Positions 40,616 through 49,048 of a stretch of DNA of 64,000 bases are shown here, in pieces; position 1 is the first letter of the stretch, and each line of letters starts with the position of its first letter. The stretch is from assembly GCF_014137995.1 (NCBI RefSeq), contig NZ_JACGWV010000002.1:1-64000 (forward strand), written 5' to 3'. The stretch comes from Promicromonospora sukumoe (GTDB lineage Bacteria > Actinomycetota > Actinomycetes > Actinomycetales > Cellulomonadaceae). Under the pieces are notes generated by a model. It searched no databases, was not told where the DNA came from, and saw nothing but the letters and a program-made list of their open reading frames with translations. A program made the position numbers and the translations under genes.

Positions 40616-41506
40616 TCAGTTCGCCACGGCCGCCGCGGCCCGGGCCTGGCTCGCGCGGGCGAAGGCGGGCCAGCGGTCCCAGTAGTAGGGCAGGGCGATG
40701 ACGGCCTGCACCAGCATCCAGCCGCGCCCGCGCTGCCACGCGTCGTCGGGGTCGGCGAGGCCGGCGGTGGCCGTGGCGCGGAAGTCGGCGCGCTCGGCGT
40801 CCGCCAGGGGCAGGCCCCAGGCGGGGATCAGGTCGGCGGCCGGGTCGCCCACGCCCATGGCGCCCCAGTCGATGACGCCGGTGAGCCGACCGTCCCGCGC
40901 CAGCAGGTTGCCGGGCAGCAGGTCGCCGTGCAGCCAGGTCTGCTCCGCCGCCGGGCGGGCGTCGAGCGCCCTCTCCCACACCTTCGTGACGGCCGGGCCG
41001 TCGATGCGGTTGCCGGAGGCGGTGATCGCCGCGCGGACGTCGTCGTCCAGGCGGGAGAGCGGGACGCCGCGGGACGTGCCCTCCTTGACGGGCCCGCCGT
41101 CGGTGGGCACGGTGCGCAGGGCGGCGACCACCTCGCCCAGGTCACGGGTGGCGTCGGCGCCGAGCCCGCCGGTCACGGGCGGCTCGCCCTCCAGCCACGG
41201 CACCACCGACCAGCGGTACGGGAAGCCCTCGCCGGGCTCCCCCACCGCCAGGGGCGCGGGGATCTCGACCGGCAGGTGTGCGGCGAGGAGCGGGAGCCAG
41301 CGCGCGTCGGCGAGCGCATGGTCCTGCGCCCAGGCGATCTTGGGCATCCGGACCAGCAGGTCGTCGCCGAGCCGGAACAGGTGGTGATCGGTGCCGCCCT
41401 GCGGCCCGGGCCGCACGGTCAGCCCGGCCCACTGCGGCTGCTGGGCGACGACCAACCGGCGCACGAGGTCGGGCGTGGAGACGAACTCGTCGTCATGAAG
41501 GCGCAT
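40616..41506 (-). CDS. aminoglycoside phosphotransferase family protein
   Basis: 296-residue protein-kinase-like phosphotransferase. LFRLGDDLLVRMPK is the nucleotide-binding strand region, WLHGDLLPGNLL carries the catalytic base Asp195 and Asn200, and GVIDWGAMGVGDPAADL carries the metal-binding Asp213. Such genes are common in Actinobacteria, and most do not confer antibiotic resistance. ATG at 41506 is preferred over the upstream start at 41548, which lacks conservation. It is convergent with the maleylpyruvate-isomerase-like gene. Confidence 0.85.
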   Translation of the reverse strand: MRLHDDEFVSTPDLVRRLVVAQQPQWAGLTVRPGPQGGTDHHLFRLGDDLLVRMPKIAWAQDHALADARWLPLLAAHLPVEIPAPLAVGEPGEGFPYRWSVVPWLEGEPPVTGGLGADATRDLGEVVAALRTVPTDGGPVKEGTSRGVPLSRLDDDVRAAITASGNRIDGPAVTKVWERALDARPAAEQTWLHGDLLPGNLLARDGRLTGVIDWGAMGVGDPAADLIPAWGLPLADAERADFRATATAGLADPDDAWQRGRGWMLVQAVIALPYYWDRWPAFARASQARAAAAVAN

Positions 41507-41556
41507 GGGCACACCGTGGCAGCCGGCCCGACCGGCGAGCCAGCACATTTACCCCG

Positions 41557-41590
41557 ACCGATGAGTTCCCCGCGGCACCGTCGTCGGACC
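41557..41590 (+). promoter_or_regulatory. 34-bp shared promoter-like motif, copy 1
   Basis: Matches 31 of 34 bases with 52699-52732: ACCGATGAGTTC at the 5' end and CCGTCGTCGGACC at the 3' end. A GATGAG block followed by CGTC at 13-16 nt spacing looks like an ECF-sigma promoter. It ends 3 nt before the hydrolase ATG at 41594. Confidence 0.55.
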
Positions 41591-41593
41591 GTC

Positions 41594-42382
41594 ATGACTG
41601 ACTACGCGACCACCAGCCAGGGCGACCGTGTCGCCTACGACCTGCGCGGCACCGGGCCCGCCCTCGTCTTCGTGACGGGCGCGGGACCGGACCGCGCCGA
41701 CGACCCGGTCACCGCCGAGACCGCCCGGCTCGCCGCCGACGCCGGCCTGACCACCGTGACGTTCGACCGGCTCGGGCGCGGGGAGAGCCCCGCCGAGGGG
41801 CGCCTCGGCCTGGACCGCGAGCTGGCCGCCGTGGCCGCGATGATCGAGGTCGCGGGCGGGTCCGCCGTCCTGGTCGGGCACTCGTCCGGCTGCTCCGTGA
41901 GCCTCCGGGCCGCCGAGGCCGGGCTGCCCGTCACGGGCCTCGCCCTCTGGGAGGCGCCGCTGGGCGACCCCGCCGCGACGACGCAGGCGTGGGCCGACGA
42001 GATCGAGCGCCTGCTCGACGCCGGCGACACCGAGAACGCCATGCGGCACTACATGAAGGACATGCCGCCGGAGTGGCTCGCCGGGATGGAGGCCTCCCCC
42101 GCCTGGCCGGCGCTCGCGAGCGTGGTGGCCGCCTACCGGGCCGACGCCCAGTCGCTCGCGTGGGCACAGCGCGCGCTGGAGGACGGCACGCTCGACGTCA
42201 CGGTCCCGGTCCTGGCGATGTACGGGACGGAGACGTTCCCCGAGATGCCCGTGGCCGCGGCGAGCATCGTGGCGCAGGCGCCGAAGGGCACCGAGAAGGA
42301 GATGCCGGGCGCGATGCACAGCTGGGAGCCGGGGCCCATGGCGGCGGAGCTGGCGGAGTTCGCGCGGGCGAGCGCGGGGTGA
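41594..42382 (+). CDS. alpha/beta hydrolase
   Basis: 262 residues. Nucleophile elbow G95-H-S97-S-G99, oxyanion strand LVFVTGAGPDR, acid on YGTETFPE and a C-terminal His in AMHSWEPGP. Substrate unknown; small-ester or lactone hydrolases of this shape often accompany stress regulons. It shares its upstream 34-bp element with a second alpha/beta hydrolase at 52805, suggesting one regulon. Confidence 0.86.
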   Translation: MTDYATTSQGDRVAYDLRGTGPALVFVTGAGPDRADDPVTAETARLAADAGLTTVTFDRLGRGESPAEGRLGLDRELAAVAAMIEVAGGSAVLVGHSSGCSVSLRAAEAGLPVTGLALWEAPLGDPAATTQAWADEIERLLDAGDTENAMRHYMKDMPPEWLAGMEASPAWPALASVVAAYRADAQSLAWAQRALEDGTLDVTVPVLAMYGTETFPEMPVAAASIVAQAPKGTEKEMPGAMHSWEPGPMAAELAEFARASAG

Positions 42383-42453
42383 GCCTGCGCAGGGCGGCCC
42401 GACGGCGGTAAGTCTCGGATGTGCGGTTAACCCGTTCCGGTACGGTTCCAGGC

Positions 42454-42888
42454 GTGACCTTCGCATCAGAGAACAGCTACCCCGGCGACTACGAGGGCGA
42501 TGTCCACCCCGTCTACCACCCCCAGCTCGACGGCGAGCCGGACCCCGGCGAGGTGGTCTGGACCTGGGTCCCGTTCGAGGAGGACCACAGCCAGGGCAAG
42601 GACCGTCCGGTGCTGCTCGTGGGCCACGACGGACCCTGGCTGCTGGGCCTCCAGCTCACCAGCCAGGACCACGACCGCGACGACCTGCTCGACGAGGCGC
42701 GCGCCGGACGTATCTGGATGGACGTCGGCACCGGCAAGTGGGACCGCTCGGGCCGGGAGTCGGAGGTGCAGATCAACCGCGTCATCCGCATCGACCCCGA
42801 CGACGTGCGCCGCGAGGGCGACGTGCTGGACGAGGCCAGGTTCAACGAGGTCGTGAAGTACATGGACCGGGCGCTCGACCTGACCTGA
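42454..42888 (+). CDS. PemK/MazF-like protein, copy 1
   Basis: 144 residues with the MazF/PemK beta-barrel order: GEVVWTWVPFEEDHSQGKDR (start strand and the R-x-P type loop), PVLLVG, LQLTSQDHD, and INRVIRIDPDDVRREGDVL. In MazF toxins the Arg of the first loop and the Ser/Thr of the LTS motif form the RNase site; both are present here. No antitoxin frame lies in the 71 bp upstream. TACGGT (42441-42446) is 7 nt before the GTG, so the mRNA is leaderless. Confidence 0.75.
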   Translation: MTFASENSYPGDYEGDVHPVYHPQLDGEPDPGEVVWTWVPFEEDHSQGKDRPVLLVGHDGPWLLGLQLTSQDHDRDDLLDEARAGRIWMDVGTGKWDRSGRESEVQINRVIRIDPDDVRREGDVLDEARFNEVVKYMDRALDLT

Positions 42889-42990
42889 GCCACGCACCGC
42901 GGCGTCGGCTCGCTCCGGCCCGGGCCCGGGGCGCCCCGCCCGGCGTCGGCCCGCCTGCTCGCGGGCCGACGTCGGGCTACCCTGCCCTGC

Positions 42991-43560
42991 GTGAACCAGA
43001 ACCCGTGGATCAAGCTGCTCGGCGACGTCGTCGAGGCCGTGGCCCGTGCCCTCGGCGACCAGAACGACAGCCGCTCCGGCGGTGACAGGCCCGCCGGCTC
43101 CCGGCCGTCGGGCGACCGGCCGACGCCGCGGGCGCCTCGGCCGTCGGGCCGCGACGTCCCCGAGACCGACGGCTACCCGGGCGACTTCGAGGGCAAGGTC
43201 AAGCCCGTCTACCGCCCGGAGCTGGACGGCGAGCCCGACCCCGGCGAGGTCGTCTGGTCGTGGGTTCCCTATGAGGAAGATCACAGCCAGGGCAAGGACC
43301 GGCCGGTCCTGATCGTGGGCAACGACGGGCCCTGGCTCCTCGCGCTGCAGCTCACCAGCCAGGACCACGACCGGGACGCCGAGCAGGAGGCCCGCGCCGG
43401 ACGCCGCTGGATGGACATCGGCTCCGGCGGCTGGGACAGCTCCGGCCGCCCGTCCGAGGTGCGCCTGAACCGCGTGATCCGCATCCACCCGGACGCCGTC
43501 CGCCGCGAGGGCGCGATCCTGGACCGCGCGATCTTCGACAGGGTCACCGGCGCGCTCTGA
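42991..43560 (+). CDS. PemK/MazF-like protein, copy 2
   Basis: 189-residue paralogue of the gene just upstream, about 70 percent identical by eye from GYPGDFEGKVKPVYRPELDG to the end. It has an extra 55-residue N-terminus with a short helix (WIKLLGDVVEAVARALGD) and a charged Arg/Gly/Pro linker. It has its own promoter: TACCCT (42978-42983), 7 nt, GTG. RNase-site positions are conserved. No antitoxin partner is visible. The tandem duplication is the notable feature. Confidence 0.75.
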   Translation: MNQNPWIKLLGDVVEAVARALGDQNDSRSGGDRPAGSRPSGDRPTPRAPRPSGRDVPETDGYPGDFEGKVKPVYRPELDGEPDPGEVVWSWVPYEEDHSQGKDRPVLIVGNDGPWLLALQLTSQDHDRDAEQEARAGRRWMDIGSGGWDSSGRPSEVRLNRVIRIHPDAVRREGAILDRAIFDRVTGAL

Positions 43561-43598
43561 CCCTGCCCCCTGACGCCGCGCTCTGACGCACGTCCGAG

Positions 43599-43646
43599 AC
43601 GTGTCAGACCCTCAGGTCACCCGGGTGACCTGAGGGTCTGACACGT
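43599..43646. repeat. interspersed palindrome, family 2 copy 2 (putative bidirectional terminator)
   Basis: A perfect 48-bp palindrome with no loop, arms 43599-43622 and 43623-43646, beginning ACGTGTCAGACCCTCAGG. It lies between convergent PemK-like and Ca2+/H+ antiporter genes, and shares its first 11 bases with the family 2 copy at 8648. Confidence 0.72.
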
Positions 43647-43672
43647 TGAGGGCTGCGGCGGGCTGGGGCTGG

Positions 43673-44794
43673 CTACGGCTGGACCGAGACCACCAGGAAC
43701 GCGGCGAGCAGCACCAGGTGCACCACGCCCTGAAGCGTCTTGGCCCGGCCCGGGGTGATGCTCAGCATCGCCACGACGACCGAGACCGCGAGCAGCACCA
43801 TCTGGGTCGGCTCGAGGCCGAGCGTGAGCGGGCCGTCCATCCAGATCATCGCGACGGCGATGGTCGGGATGGTCAGGCCGATCGACGCCATGGCGGAGCC
43901 GTAGGCGAGGTTGAGGCTGGTCTGCACGCGGTTGCGCAGCGCGTTGCGGACGGCGGCGATCGACTCGGGCGCGAGCACGAGCAGCGCGATCACCACACCG
44001 ACGACGGTGTAGGGCAGGCCGGCGGCCTTGACCCCGTACTCGATGGTCGGCGAGAGCATCTTGGCCAGGAAGACCACGGAGACCAGCGCGACGACCAGCA
44101 GCCCGAGGCTGAACCACGCCTCCTTGGCGGGAGGCGGGTCGGCGTGGCTGTCGCCGTCCTCGTCGAGGAGCCCGGTCATCCGGCCGTACTTGTCGCTGGA
44201 GACGGGCAGGAAGAAGTCGCGGTGCCGGACGGTCTGCGTGAACACGAACGCGCCGTACAGCAGCAGCGACGCCACCGCGGCGAAGCCGAGCTGGAAGGCG
44301 GTGTAGGCGCCGCCCTCGGCCGACGTCGTGAAGCTGGGCAGGACCAGGGTGACCCCGGCCAGCGCCACCACGGTGGCCAGCGCGGACCCCGTGCCCGAGG
44401 CGTTGAAGCTGACCAGGTGGTGCTTGCTCGCCCCCACCAGCAGGGACAGGCCGACGATGCCGTTGAAGGTGATCATCACGGCGGCGAAGACGGTGTCGCG
44501 GGCGTAGGTGCTCGCGGCCTCGCCGCCGCTGCTCATCAGCATGAGGATCAGGCCGACCTCGATCACGGTCACCGCGACCGCGAGAATGAGGGAGCCGAAC
44601 GGCTCGCCGACCTTGTGGGCCACCACCTCCGCGTGGTGCACCGCGGCGAGGACGGCGCCGACCAGCGCTGCCCCGATCGCCGAGAGGATCACCGGGTGCT
44701 CGTGGTTGCTCCACGTGGCGACGAGGAGCACCAGGGCAAGGATGGGGACCACCACGGTCCACTGGAAACGGCCCCGGAGCGTCCTGGTACTCAT
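43673..44794 (-). CDS. ionic transporter/Ca2+:H+ antiporter (ChaA/CaxA-like)
   Basis: 373 residues, eleven or so membrane helices. The two cation-exchanger repeats are visible: GEPFGSLILAVAVTVIEVGLI in the first half and LAPESIAAVRNALRNRVQ with SLNLAYGSAMASIGLTIP in the second, carrying the paired Glu residues of the transport site. An acidic cytoplasmic loop (LLDEDGDSHADPP) separates the halves. TAGAAT (44806-44801) is 6 nt before the ATG: a consensus-like, leaderless promoter. Confidence 0.9.
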   Translation of the reverse strand: MSTRTLRGRFQWTVVVPILALVLLVATWSNHEHPVILSAIGAALVGAVLAAVHHAEVVAHKVGEPFGSLILAVAVTVIEVGLILMLMSSGGEAASTYARDTVFAAVMITFNGIVGLSLLVGASKHHLVSFNASGTGSALATVVALAGVTLVLPSFTTSAEGGAYTAFQLGFAAVASLLLYGAFVFTQTVRHRDFFLPVSSDKYGRMTGLLDEDGDSHADPPPAKEAWFSLGLLVVALVSVVFLAKMLSPTIEYGVKAAGLPYTVVGVVIALLVLAPESIAAVRNALRNRVQTSLNLAYGSAMASIGLTIPTIAVAMIWMDGPLTLGLEPTQMVLLAVSVVVAMLSITPGRAKTLQGVVHLVLLAAFLVVSVQP

Positions 44795-44800
44795 AGCCGA

Positions 44801-44806
44801 ATTCTA
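44801..44806 (-). promoter_or_regulatory. -10 box of the antiporter gene
   Basis: TAGAAT, the best match to TANNNT in this window, 6 nt before the ATG at 44794. No clear -35 at the usual distance. Confidence 0.5.
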
Positions 44807-45038
44807 TGGTGCCTCGTCAGGAGCCCTTTACCGGTCGATGCCTGCCGTCGCCGGAGTCACATTCTGGCGCCCCGCCGGAGGGCCCGCCCTCTGGTAACCT
44901 TGGAGGTCGCGTGTCCGCCCAGGTCGGCGGGCACAGTCCCAGCTCCTCTCCACGGGTCCCCACCCCAGTCCCGGAGCTGTGACCGCCCTCTACGACCTAT
45001 CCGCTCGCCGTCAGGCGAACACACCAGGAAGTCCACTC

Positions 45039-45299
45039 GTGGCAAACATCAAGTCCCAGATGAAGCGCATCAAGACGAACGAGAAGGCTCGTCTGCGCAA
45101 CAAGTCCGTCAAGTCGGAGCTGAAGACCCACGTGCGCAAGGTGCGCGAGGCCGTCGCAGCCGGCGACAAGGAGACCGCGACGGTCGCCCTTGCCACCGCG
45201 TCGCGCAAGCTCGACAAGGCTGTCGCCAAGGGCGTCATCCACGCGAACCAGGCCGCGAACCGCAAGTCGGCCATCGCGAAGTCGGTCGCTGCTCTCTGA
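45039..45299 (+). CDS. rpsT: 30S ribosomal protein S20
   Basis: 86-residue primary-binding 30S protein, a helical bundle rich in Lys ([20 protein letters not shown] to the C-terminal [14 protein letters not shown]). GTG at 45039 with CCAGGAAG upstream is chosen; longer frames are not conserved. It is one of few genes here with an intrinsic terminator. The 240-bp region upstream has a possible TAACCT -10 box (44895-44900). Confidence 0.97.
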   Translation: MANIKSQMKRIKTNEKARLRNKSVKSELKTHVRKVREAVAAGDKETATVALATASRKLDKAVAKGVIHANQAANRKSAIAKSVAAL

Positions 45300-45312
45300 G
45301 CACACTTCGTCG

Positions 45313-45345
45313 GACGCCGTTCGCCCTCGGGCGGACGGCGTCTTT
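45313..45345 (+). terminator. intrinsic terminator of rpsT
   Basis: GACGCCGT (45313-45320) pairs with ACGGCGTC (45335-45342) with a CCCTCGGG inner part, followed by TTT. A classical, if short-tailed, rho-independent terminator, in contrast to the T-less palindromes elsewhere. Confidence 0.75.
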
Positions 45346-45416
45346 CGTATGCGCCGACGGCGCGCGCTGACGGCGACGGGGTACCCCTGGACGCGGGGCC
45401 GCGCCGAGGTGCGCTT

Positions 45417-45471
45417 CTACCCAGTCATTGGGCCCGGAATCGCGCTGATTCCGGGCCCAATGACTGGGTAG
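45417..45471. terminator. second long hairpin between rpsT and holA
   Basis: Perfect 25-bp inverted repeat (45417-45441 and 45447-45471, loop GCGCT) starting CTACCCAGTCATTGGG, with weaker complementarity outside. It lies between convergent rpsT and holA, after the rpsT intrinsic terminator, so it most likely serves holA. Confidence 0.68.
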
Positions 45472-45504
45472 AGGAGCACTTCGCGACGGCGCCCGCCCAG
45501 CGGG

Positions 45505-46518
45505 TCACGCGCGGCGGGAGCGGGCGATCGTCATGACCGCGCGTTCGACGGCGAACACGGTGTCCCGGGCCTCGCCCTTCACGTCGGCGTCGGCCTGCGC
45601 GACGGCGGAGATCGCCGCCGCGAGCCCCTCCGGCGTCCAGGCGCGCAGGTCCTTGCGGGCGCGGTCCACCTGCCAGGGCGCCATGCCCAGGTCGCGCGCC
45701 GACAGCCCGCCGCCCCGCATCGACGCGACCTTGGCGAGGTTTCGCAGGCGCAGCGCCAGGGCCGCCACGATCGGCACGGGGTCGAGACCGGTGTCCAGCG
45801 CGTGCCGCAGCAGGGCGACGGCGCCACCGGCGTCGCCGGCGACCGCGGCGTCGGCCACCCGGAAGCCCGTGGCCTCGACCCGGCCGCCGTAGTACCGGTC
45901 GACCGTGCTCGCGGTGATCGTGCCCGTGGTGTCGGCGACGAGCTGCGAGCAGGCCGCGGCGAGCTCGCGCAGGTCACTGCCGAGCGCGTCGACCAGGGCA
46001 CGCACGCCCTCGGCGTCCGCCCGGCGTCGGGCCGCCTTGAACTCCCCCACCACGAACGACGCCTTCTCGGCGTCCTTCGTCACGGGCTCGCAGACCATGA
46101 CCGGCGCCCCCGAGGACGTGATGGTGTCGAGCATCTTCTTGCCGCGCTGCCCCCCGCCGTGCACGACGACGACCGTGGTCTCCTCGTCCGGGGAGCCGAC
46201 GTACGCGATGAGGTCGGCCATCAGGTCCTCGGTGCCCGACTCGGAGGAGCGGACCACGACCACCTTGGCCTCGCCGAACAGGGACGGGCTCGCCGCGACC
46301 ATGAGCTGGCCGGTGCCGTACGTGGCCCCTTCCAGCTCTACCTTCTCGACGTCGGGGTCGCGCTCGCGCACGAGCCGCACGACGCCGTCCACCGCGCGCT
46401 CCGTCAGGAGCGGCTCCGCGCCGCGCACCAGGACGATGGGAGCCACGGTGGGCTCGTCCCAGCTCCGGCCGGCGGGAGCGGTGGCGGTTCGGCGTCGGGT
46501 CGCAGGAGGCACGGACAC
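45505..46518 (-). CDS. holA: DNA polymerase III subunit delta
   Basis: 337-residue clamp-loader wrench that opens the sliding clamp. The family pattern is clear: IVLVRGAEPLLTERAVD at the N-terminus, the PSLFGEAKVVVVRSSE strand, VVVVHGGGQRGKKMLDTI and the helical C-terminal collar domain (ALRLRNLAKVASMRGGGLSARDLG). GTG at 46518 chosen; an alternative GTG at 46512 is six bases inside. Synteny comEA-comEC-holA-rpsT is the usual actinobacterial order. Confidence 0.95.
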   Translation of the reverse strand: MSVPPATRRRTATAPAGRSWDEPTVAPIVLVRGAEPLLTERAVDGVVRLVRERDPDVEKVELEGATYGTGQLMVAASPSLFGEAKVVVVRSSESGTEDLMADLIAYVGSPDEETTVVVVHGGGQRGKKMLDTITSSGAPVMVCEPVTKDAEKASFVVGEFKAARRRADAEGVRALVDALGSDLRELAAACSQLVADTTGTITASTVDRYYGGRVEATGFRVADAAVAGDAGGAVALLRHALDTGLDPVPIVAALALRLRNLAKVASMRGGGLSARDLGMAPWQVDRARKDLRAWTPEGLAAAISAVAQADADVKGEARDTVFAVERAVMTIARSRRA

Positions 46519-46557
46519 AGCCTGCCACGCGACACCGACACCGTCCTCGCCCCGCAC

Positions 46558-47421
46558 CTACTCCCAGACCAGGTCGGCCAGGGACATCCGGCCGCCGTCG
46601 GTCCACGCGTTCGCGACCACGCAGGCCCCCTCCTCGGCGCAGTCCGCGGTCCCCCCGTCGACGAGCTTGATCTCCCGCTCGACCCGGAGCCGCGTGACGA
46701 CGGTGCCCGTGCGGTCGGCGACCACGCGCTTCCCGTCGTCGTACAGGCAGTCGTCACCGTCGACACCGCCGCCCGGCGCGGTCGCGCACTGCACGATCCG
46801 CACCGTGGCACCCGCGGCGTAGCCCGCCCCGGTGACGGTGACCCGGCCGGAGTCGGCGCCGAACCGCTGCTCGGACAGCTCCAGCGTGGGCGCGTCCGGC
46901 GGCTCGGCGCCGCCGGGCAGCGGCGCGTCGGCCGCCGCGAGCACCCGGTCCGACAGGTCGGCGACGGCCAGCGCGCACGGGTCGTCCGTGCAGTCCACCT
47001 CGGAGACCGAGCCGATGTTGACGAACGCCCGCGCCTGGCGGGTCGCGGAGAAGCGGCCGCTTCCGTCGGCGACCACCTGCTCGCTGGTCGACATGTCGCA
47101 CTCGTCGAGGGCGCTCGCCCCCGTCGTCGTGCCGCCCGTGCACTGGACCAGGTACTGGTTGCGGCCCTCGAAGCCCGTGCCCCGCACGAGCCACGCGCTG
47201 CCGGTGGCCCGGACCGTGATGGCGGGCTCGTCGGCGCCGTCCTCGCCGTCCTGGCCGTCCGTGGTGTCCTGGGTGCTCGACGGGGACGGGCTCGACGTCG
47301 CCCCGCCGCCTCCCGAAGGGCCGGACCCGTCCGGAGCCGTCGGGGGCGCCGTGCACCCGGCCAGCAGGACGAGTGCCGTGACGAGGGCGGCGAGCGGCGC
47401 GACGCCGCGCGCGCGGATCAC
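46558..47421 (-). CDS. lipoprotein with two neocarzinostatin-like domains
   Basis: 287 residues. Signal peptide with lipobox LLAGC (Cys23), then a Gly/Ser/Thr-rich spacer. Two Ig-like domains follow: PAITVRATGSAWLVRGTGFEG...YLVQC...CDMS and RVTVTGAGYAAGATVRIVQC...DDCLYDDGKRV...CAEEGACVVANAW. The paired Cys pattern matches the neocarzinostatin apoprotein family, best known for binding enediyne chromophores; most members in non-producers have no known ligand. GTG overlaps the amidase stop as GTGA, so it is co-translated. Confidence 0.75.
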   Translation of the reverse strand: MIRARGVAPLAALVTALVLLAGCTAPPTAPDGSGPSGGGGATSSPSPSSTQDTTDGQDGEDGADEPAITVRATGSAWLVRGTGFEGRNQYLVQCTGGTTTGASALDECDMSTSEQVVADGSGRFSATRQARAFVNIGSVSEVDCTDDPCALAVADLSDRVLAAADAPLPGGAEPPDAPTLELSEQRFGADSGRVTVTGAGYAAGATVRIVQCATAPGGGVDGDDCLYDDGKRVVADRTGTVVTRLRVEREIKLVDGGTADCAEEGACVVANAWTDGGRMSLADLVWE

Positions 47422-48107
47422 GGGTACCCCATGTAGACGTCGATGGCGCCCGCCAGCCGCCAGCTCCAGGCGCCGCGGTCGTGCATCCAGTTGGTGCCCC
47501 GCTGCCACACGTGGAACTCCTGCTCCAGGTAGCACGCCACGGCGTTCGTCTGGTTGAGCTCACCCAGGTCGGTACGGTACTGGCGCGTGTCGTTCGTGCC
47601 GGGGCTGCTCGCGCCGACCCGCTTCACGATCTCGCCCGCGCACTTCTTGCCCGCTCCCGACACGTACATCGCGTGCGTGCCGTACCGCGACGCGGGCTGC
47701 TTGGACTCGCAGGCGGCGCTGATGGCGTTGGAGTGCAGCGGGACGTGCAGGTCGGCGCCGACCCGGTTCGAGCTGGCGATGTTCTTCCTGGTCAGGCCGT
47801 TGCCCCGGACCACCTTGTAGCCCCGCTCCAGGAGGCTCAGGTGGTTCGTGTCACCGCCCCGGATGGTCGACATCGCGAGCTTGTAGGAGTTGCGGTTCTC
47901 GCTGAAGCCCTTGCACCCCGTGTTGTCGTGGCAGACCGTGTCCCCTCGGTCGTGGCACGCCTGGGACAGGTAGATCACCTTGCCGTTCCAGTCGTCCGGC
48001 ACGTAGGTCACGTCCGCGGACGCCGGCGGGGCCGCGGCCACCAGACCCGCGGCGCCGACGAGCAGGGCGGTGAGCACGGAGACGAGCCGTCGGTACGTCG
48101 TACGCAT
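47418..48107 (-). CDS. secreted N-acetylmuramoyl-L-alanine amidase (Amidase_3-like)
   Basis: 229 residues. Signal peptide (LVSVLTALLVGAAGLVAAAPPASA), then a zinc-dependent amidase core: VIYLSQACHD, GADLHVPLHSNAISAAC (the second zinc His in an SLHxNA-like motif), LNQTNAVACYLEQEFHVW (the catalytic Glu region). It cleaves the sugar-peptide bond of peptidoglycan. ATG at 48107 is chosen over longer frames by the signal peptide. Middle gene of the GerMN-amidase-lipoprotein operon, so likely a regulated cell-wall unit. Confidence 0.82.
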   Translation of the reverse strand: MRTTYRRLVSVLTALLVGAAGLVAAAPPASADVTYVPDDWNGKVIYLSQACHDRGDTVCHDNTGCKGFSENRNSYKLAMSTIRGGDTNHLSLLERGYKVVRGNGLTRKNIASSNRVGADLHVPLHSNAISAACESKQPASRYGTHAMYVSGAGKKCAGEIVKRVGASSPGTNDTRQYRTDLGELNQTNAVACYLEQEFHVWQRGTNWMHDRGAWSWRLAGAIDVYMGYP

Positions 48108-48117
48108 CGTCGCCCCC

Positions 48118-48912
48118 TCAGCCCAGGTCGATCGGCAGGTCGGTCGACGCGCACATGTCGCCACCGGTCGCGTATGCGAAGGCCAGGCAGTCCCCGTCGA
48201 GCGTGAACCTCACGGAGTCGACGGCACCGTTGCTGTACGCCGTGAACAGCAGCGCCTGCCAGACGTCGCCCGGGTAGACCCCGGCGTCGGACAGCGCCTG
48301 CTCGAACCCGGCAGCGACGTCGACCGTGGCCTCACCCTTGGTGAGGTGCACCTTCGTGGCGGCGAGGTCCGCGCCCGGCAGGTAGGACGCGAGCACGTCG
48401 TCGACGGCGGTCCCCAGGGTCCGGGTCGGTCCGCCCTCGGTCGCGGGCGCCGCGCCCGCGGTGAGCTGGACGTCTTGGCCGGTGCCGCAGCCCAGCACGG
48501 GCGTGGTCGACCCGTCCTCCGAGCGCGGCCCCTCCGGGAGCTCCGGGCACGAGGCGTCCGGCGGCGTGTCGGTCGCGGACTCCTGCTGGTCGAGCTCGGC
48601 ACGCTCCTCGCCGGAGAGGGAATCCGTCCCGCCCACGACGACGGTCCAGCCGTCCAGCACCTCGGCCGACTCGTCCAGCCACACCTCCGCGGCCCCCGGG
48701 TCCTGCGCGGTGTCGACCCGGACCACCTGGTCCGCCTCGTCGACGTCGGTGACGACCGACTGCCCCAGCAGCTCCTGCTGGAGCTGGAGCTGCGCCCCGA
48801 CCTGGTCCCGGCCGGCGGCGCTGAACGCCGCCGCCGGGACGAGAAGTGCCACTGCTGCTGTCACCGCGATGATCCGGCGGTGCCGCCGGGCGGTTAGTCC
48901 TGGTTCGACCAC
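48118..48912 (-). CDS. GerMN domain-containing envelope protein
   Basis: 264 residues. An N-terminal membrane helix (about 14-32), an acidic region with Cys residues, then a GerMN-like domain (VHLTKGEATVDVAAGFEQAL to the end, ending CLAFAYATGGDMCAS). GerMN domains are found in sporulation and wall-remodelling proteins, and often work with amidases. AGGGGGCAAC precedes the GTG at 48912. First gene of the three-gene envelope operon that ends in front of holA. Confidence 0.78.
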   Translation of the reverse strand: MVEPGLTARRHRRIIAVTAAVALLVPAAAFSAAGRDQVGAQLQLQQELLGQSVVTDVDEADQVVRVDTAQDPGAAEVWLDESAEVLDGWTVVVGGTDSLSGEERAELDQQESATDTPPDASCPELPEGPRSEDGSTTPVLGCGTGQDVQLTAGAAPATEGGPTRTLGTAVDDVLASYLPGADLAATKVHLTKGEATVDVAAGFEQALSDAGVYPGDVWQALLFTAYSNGAVDSVRFTLDGDCLAFAYATGGDMCASTDLPIDLG

Positions 48913-49048
48913 GTTGCCCCCTGGTACGTGATGACGGGGCTTCCCGTCTTTCACCCCCCACGTTAAGTGCGCGGGCAGGATCCGCAACGTTTCGGGAAGT
49001 GTCGCGCGGCTCCGCCGGTGCGTACGTGACCTGGGGCGAGACCCTCGC

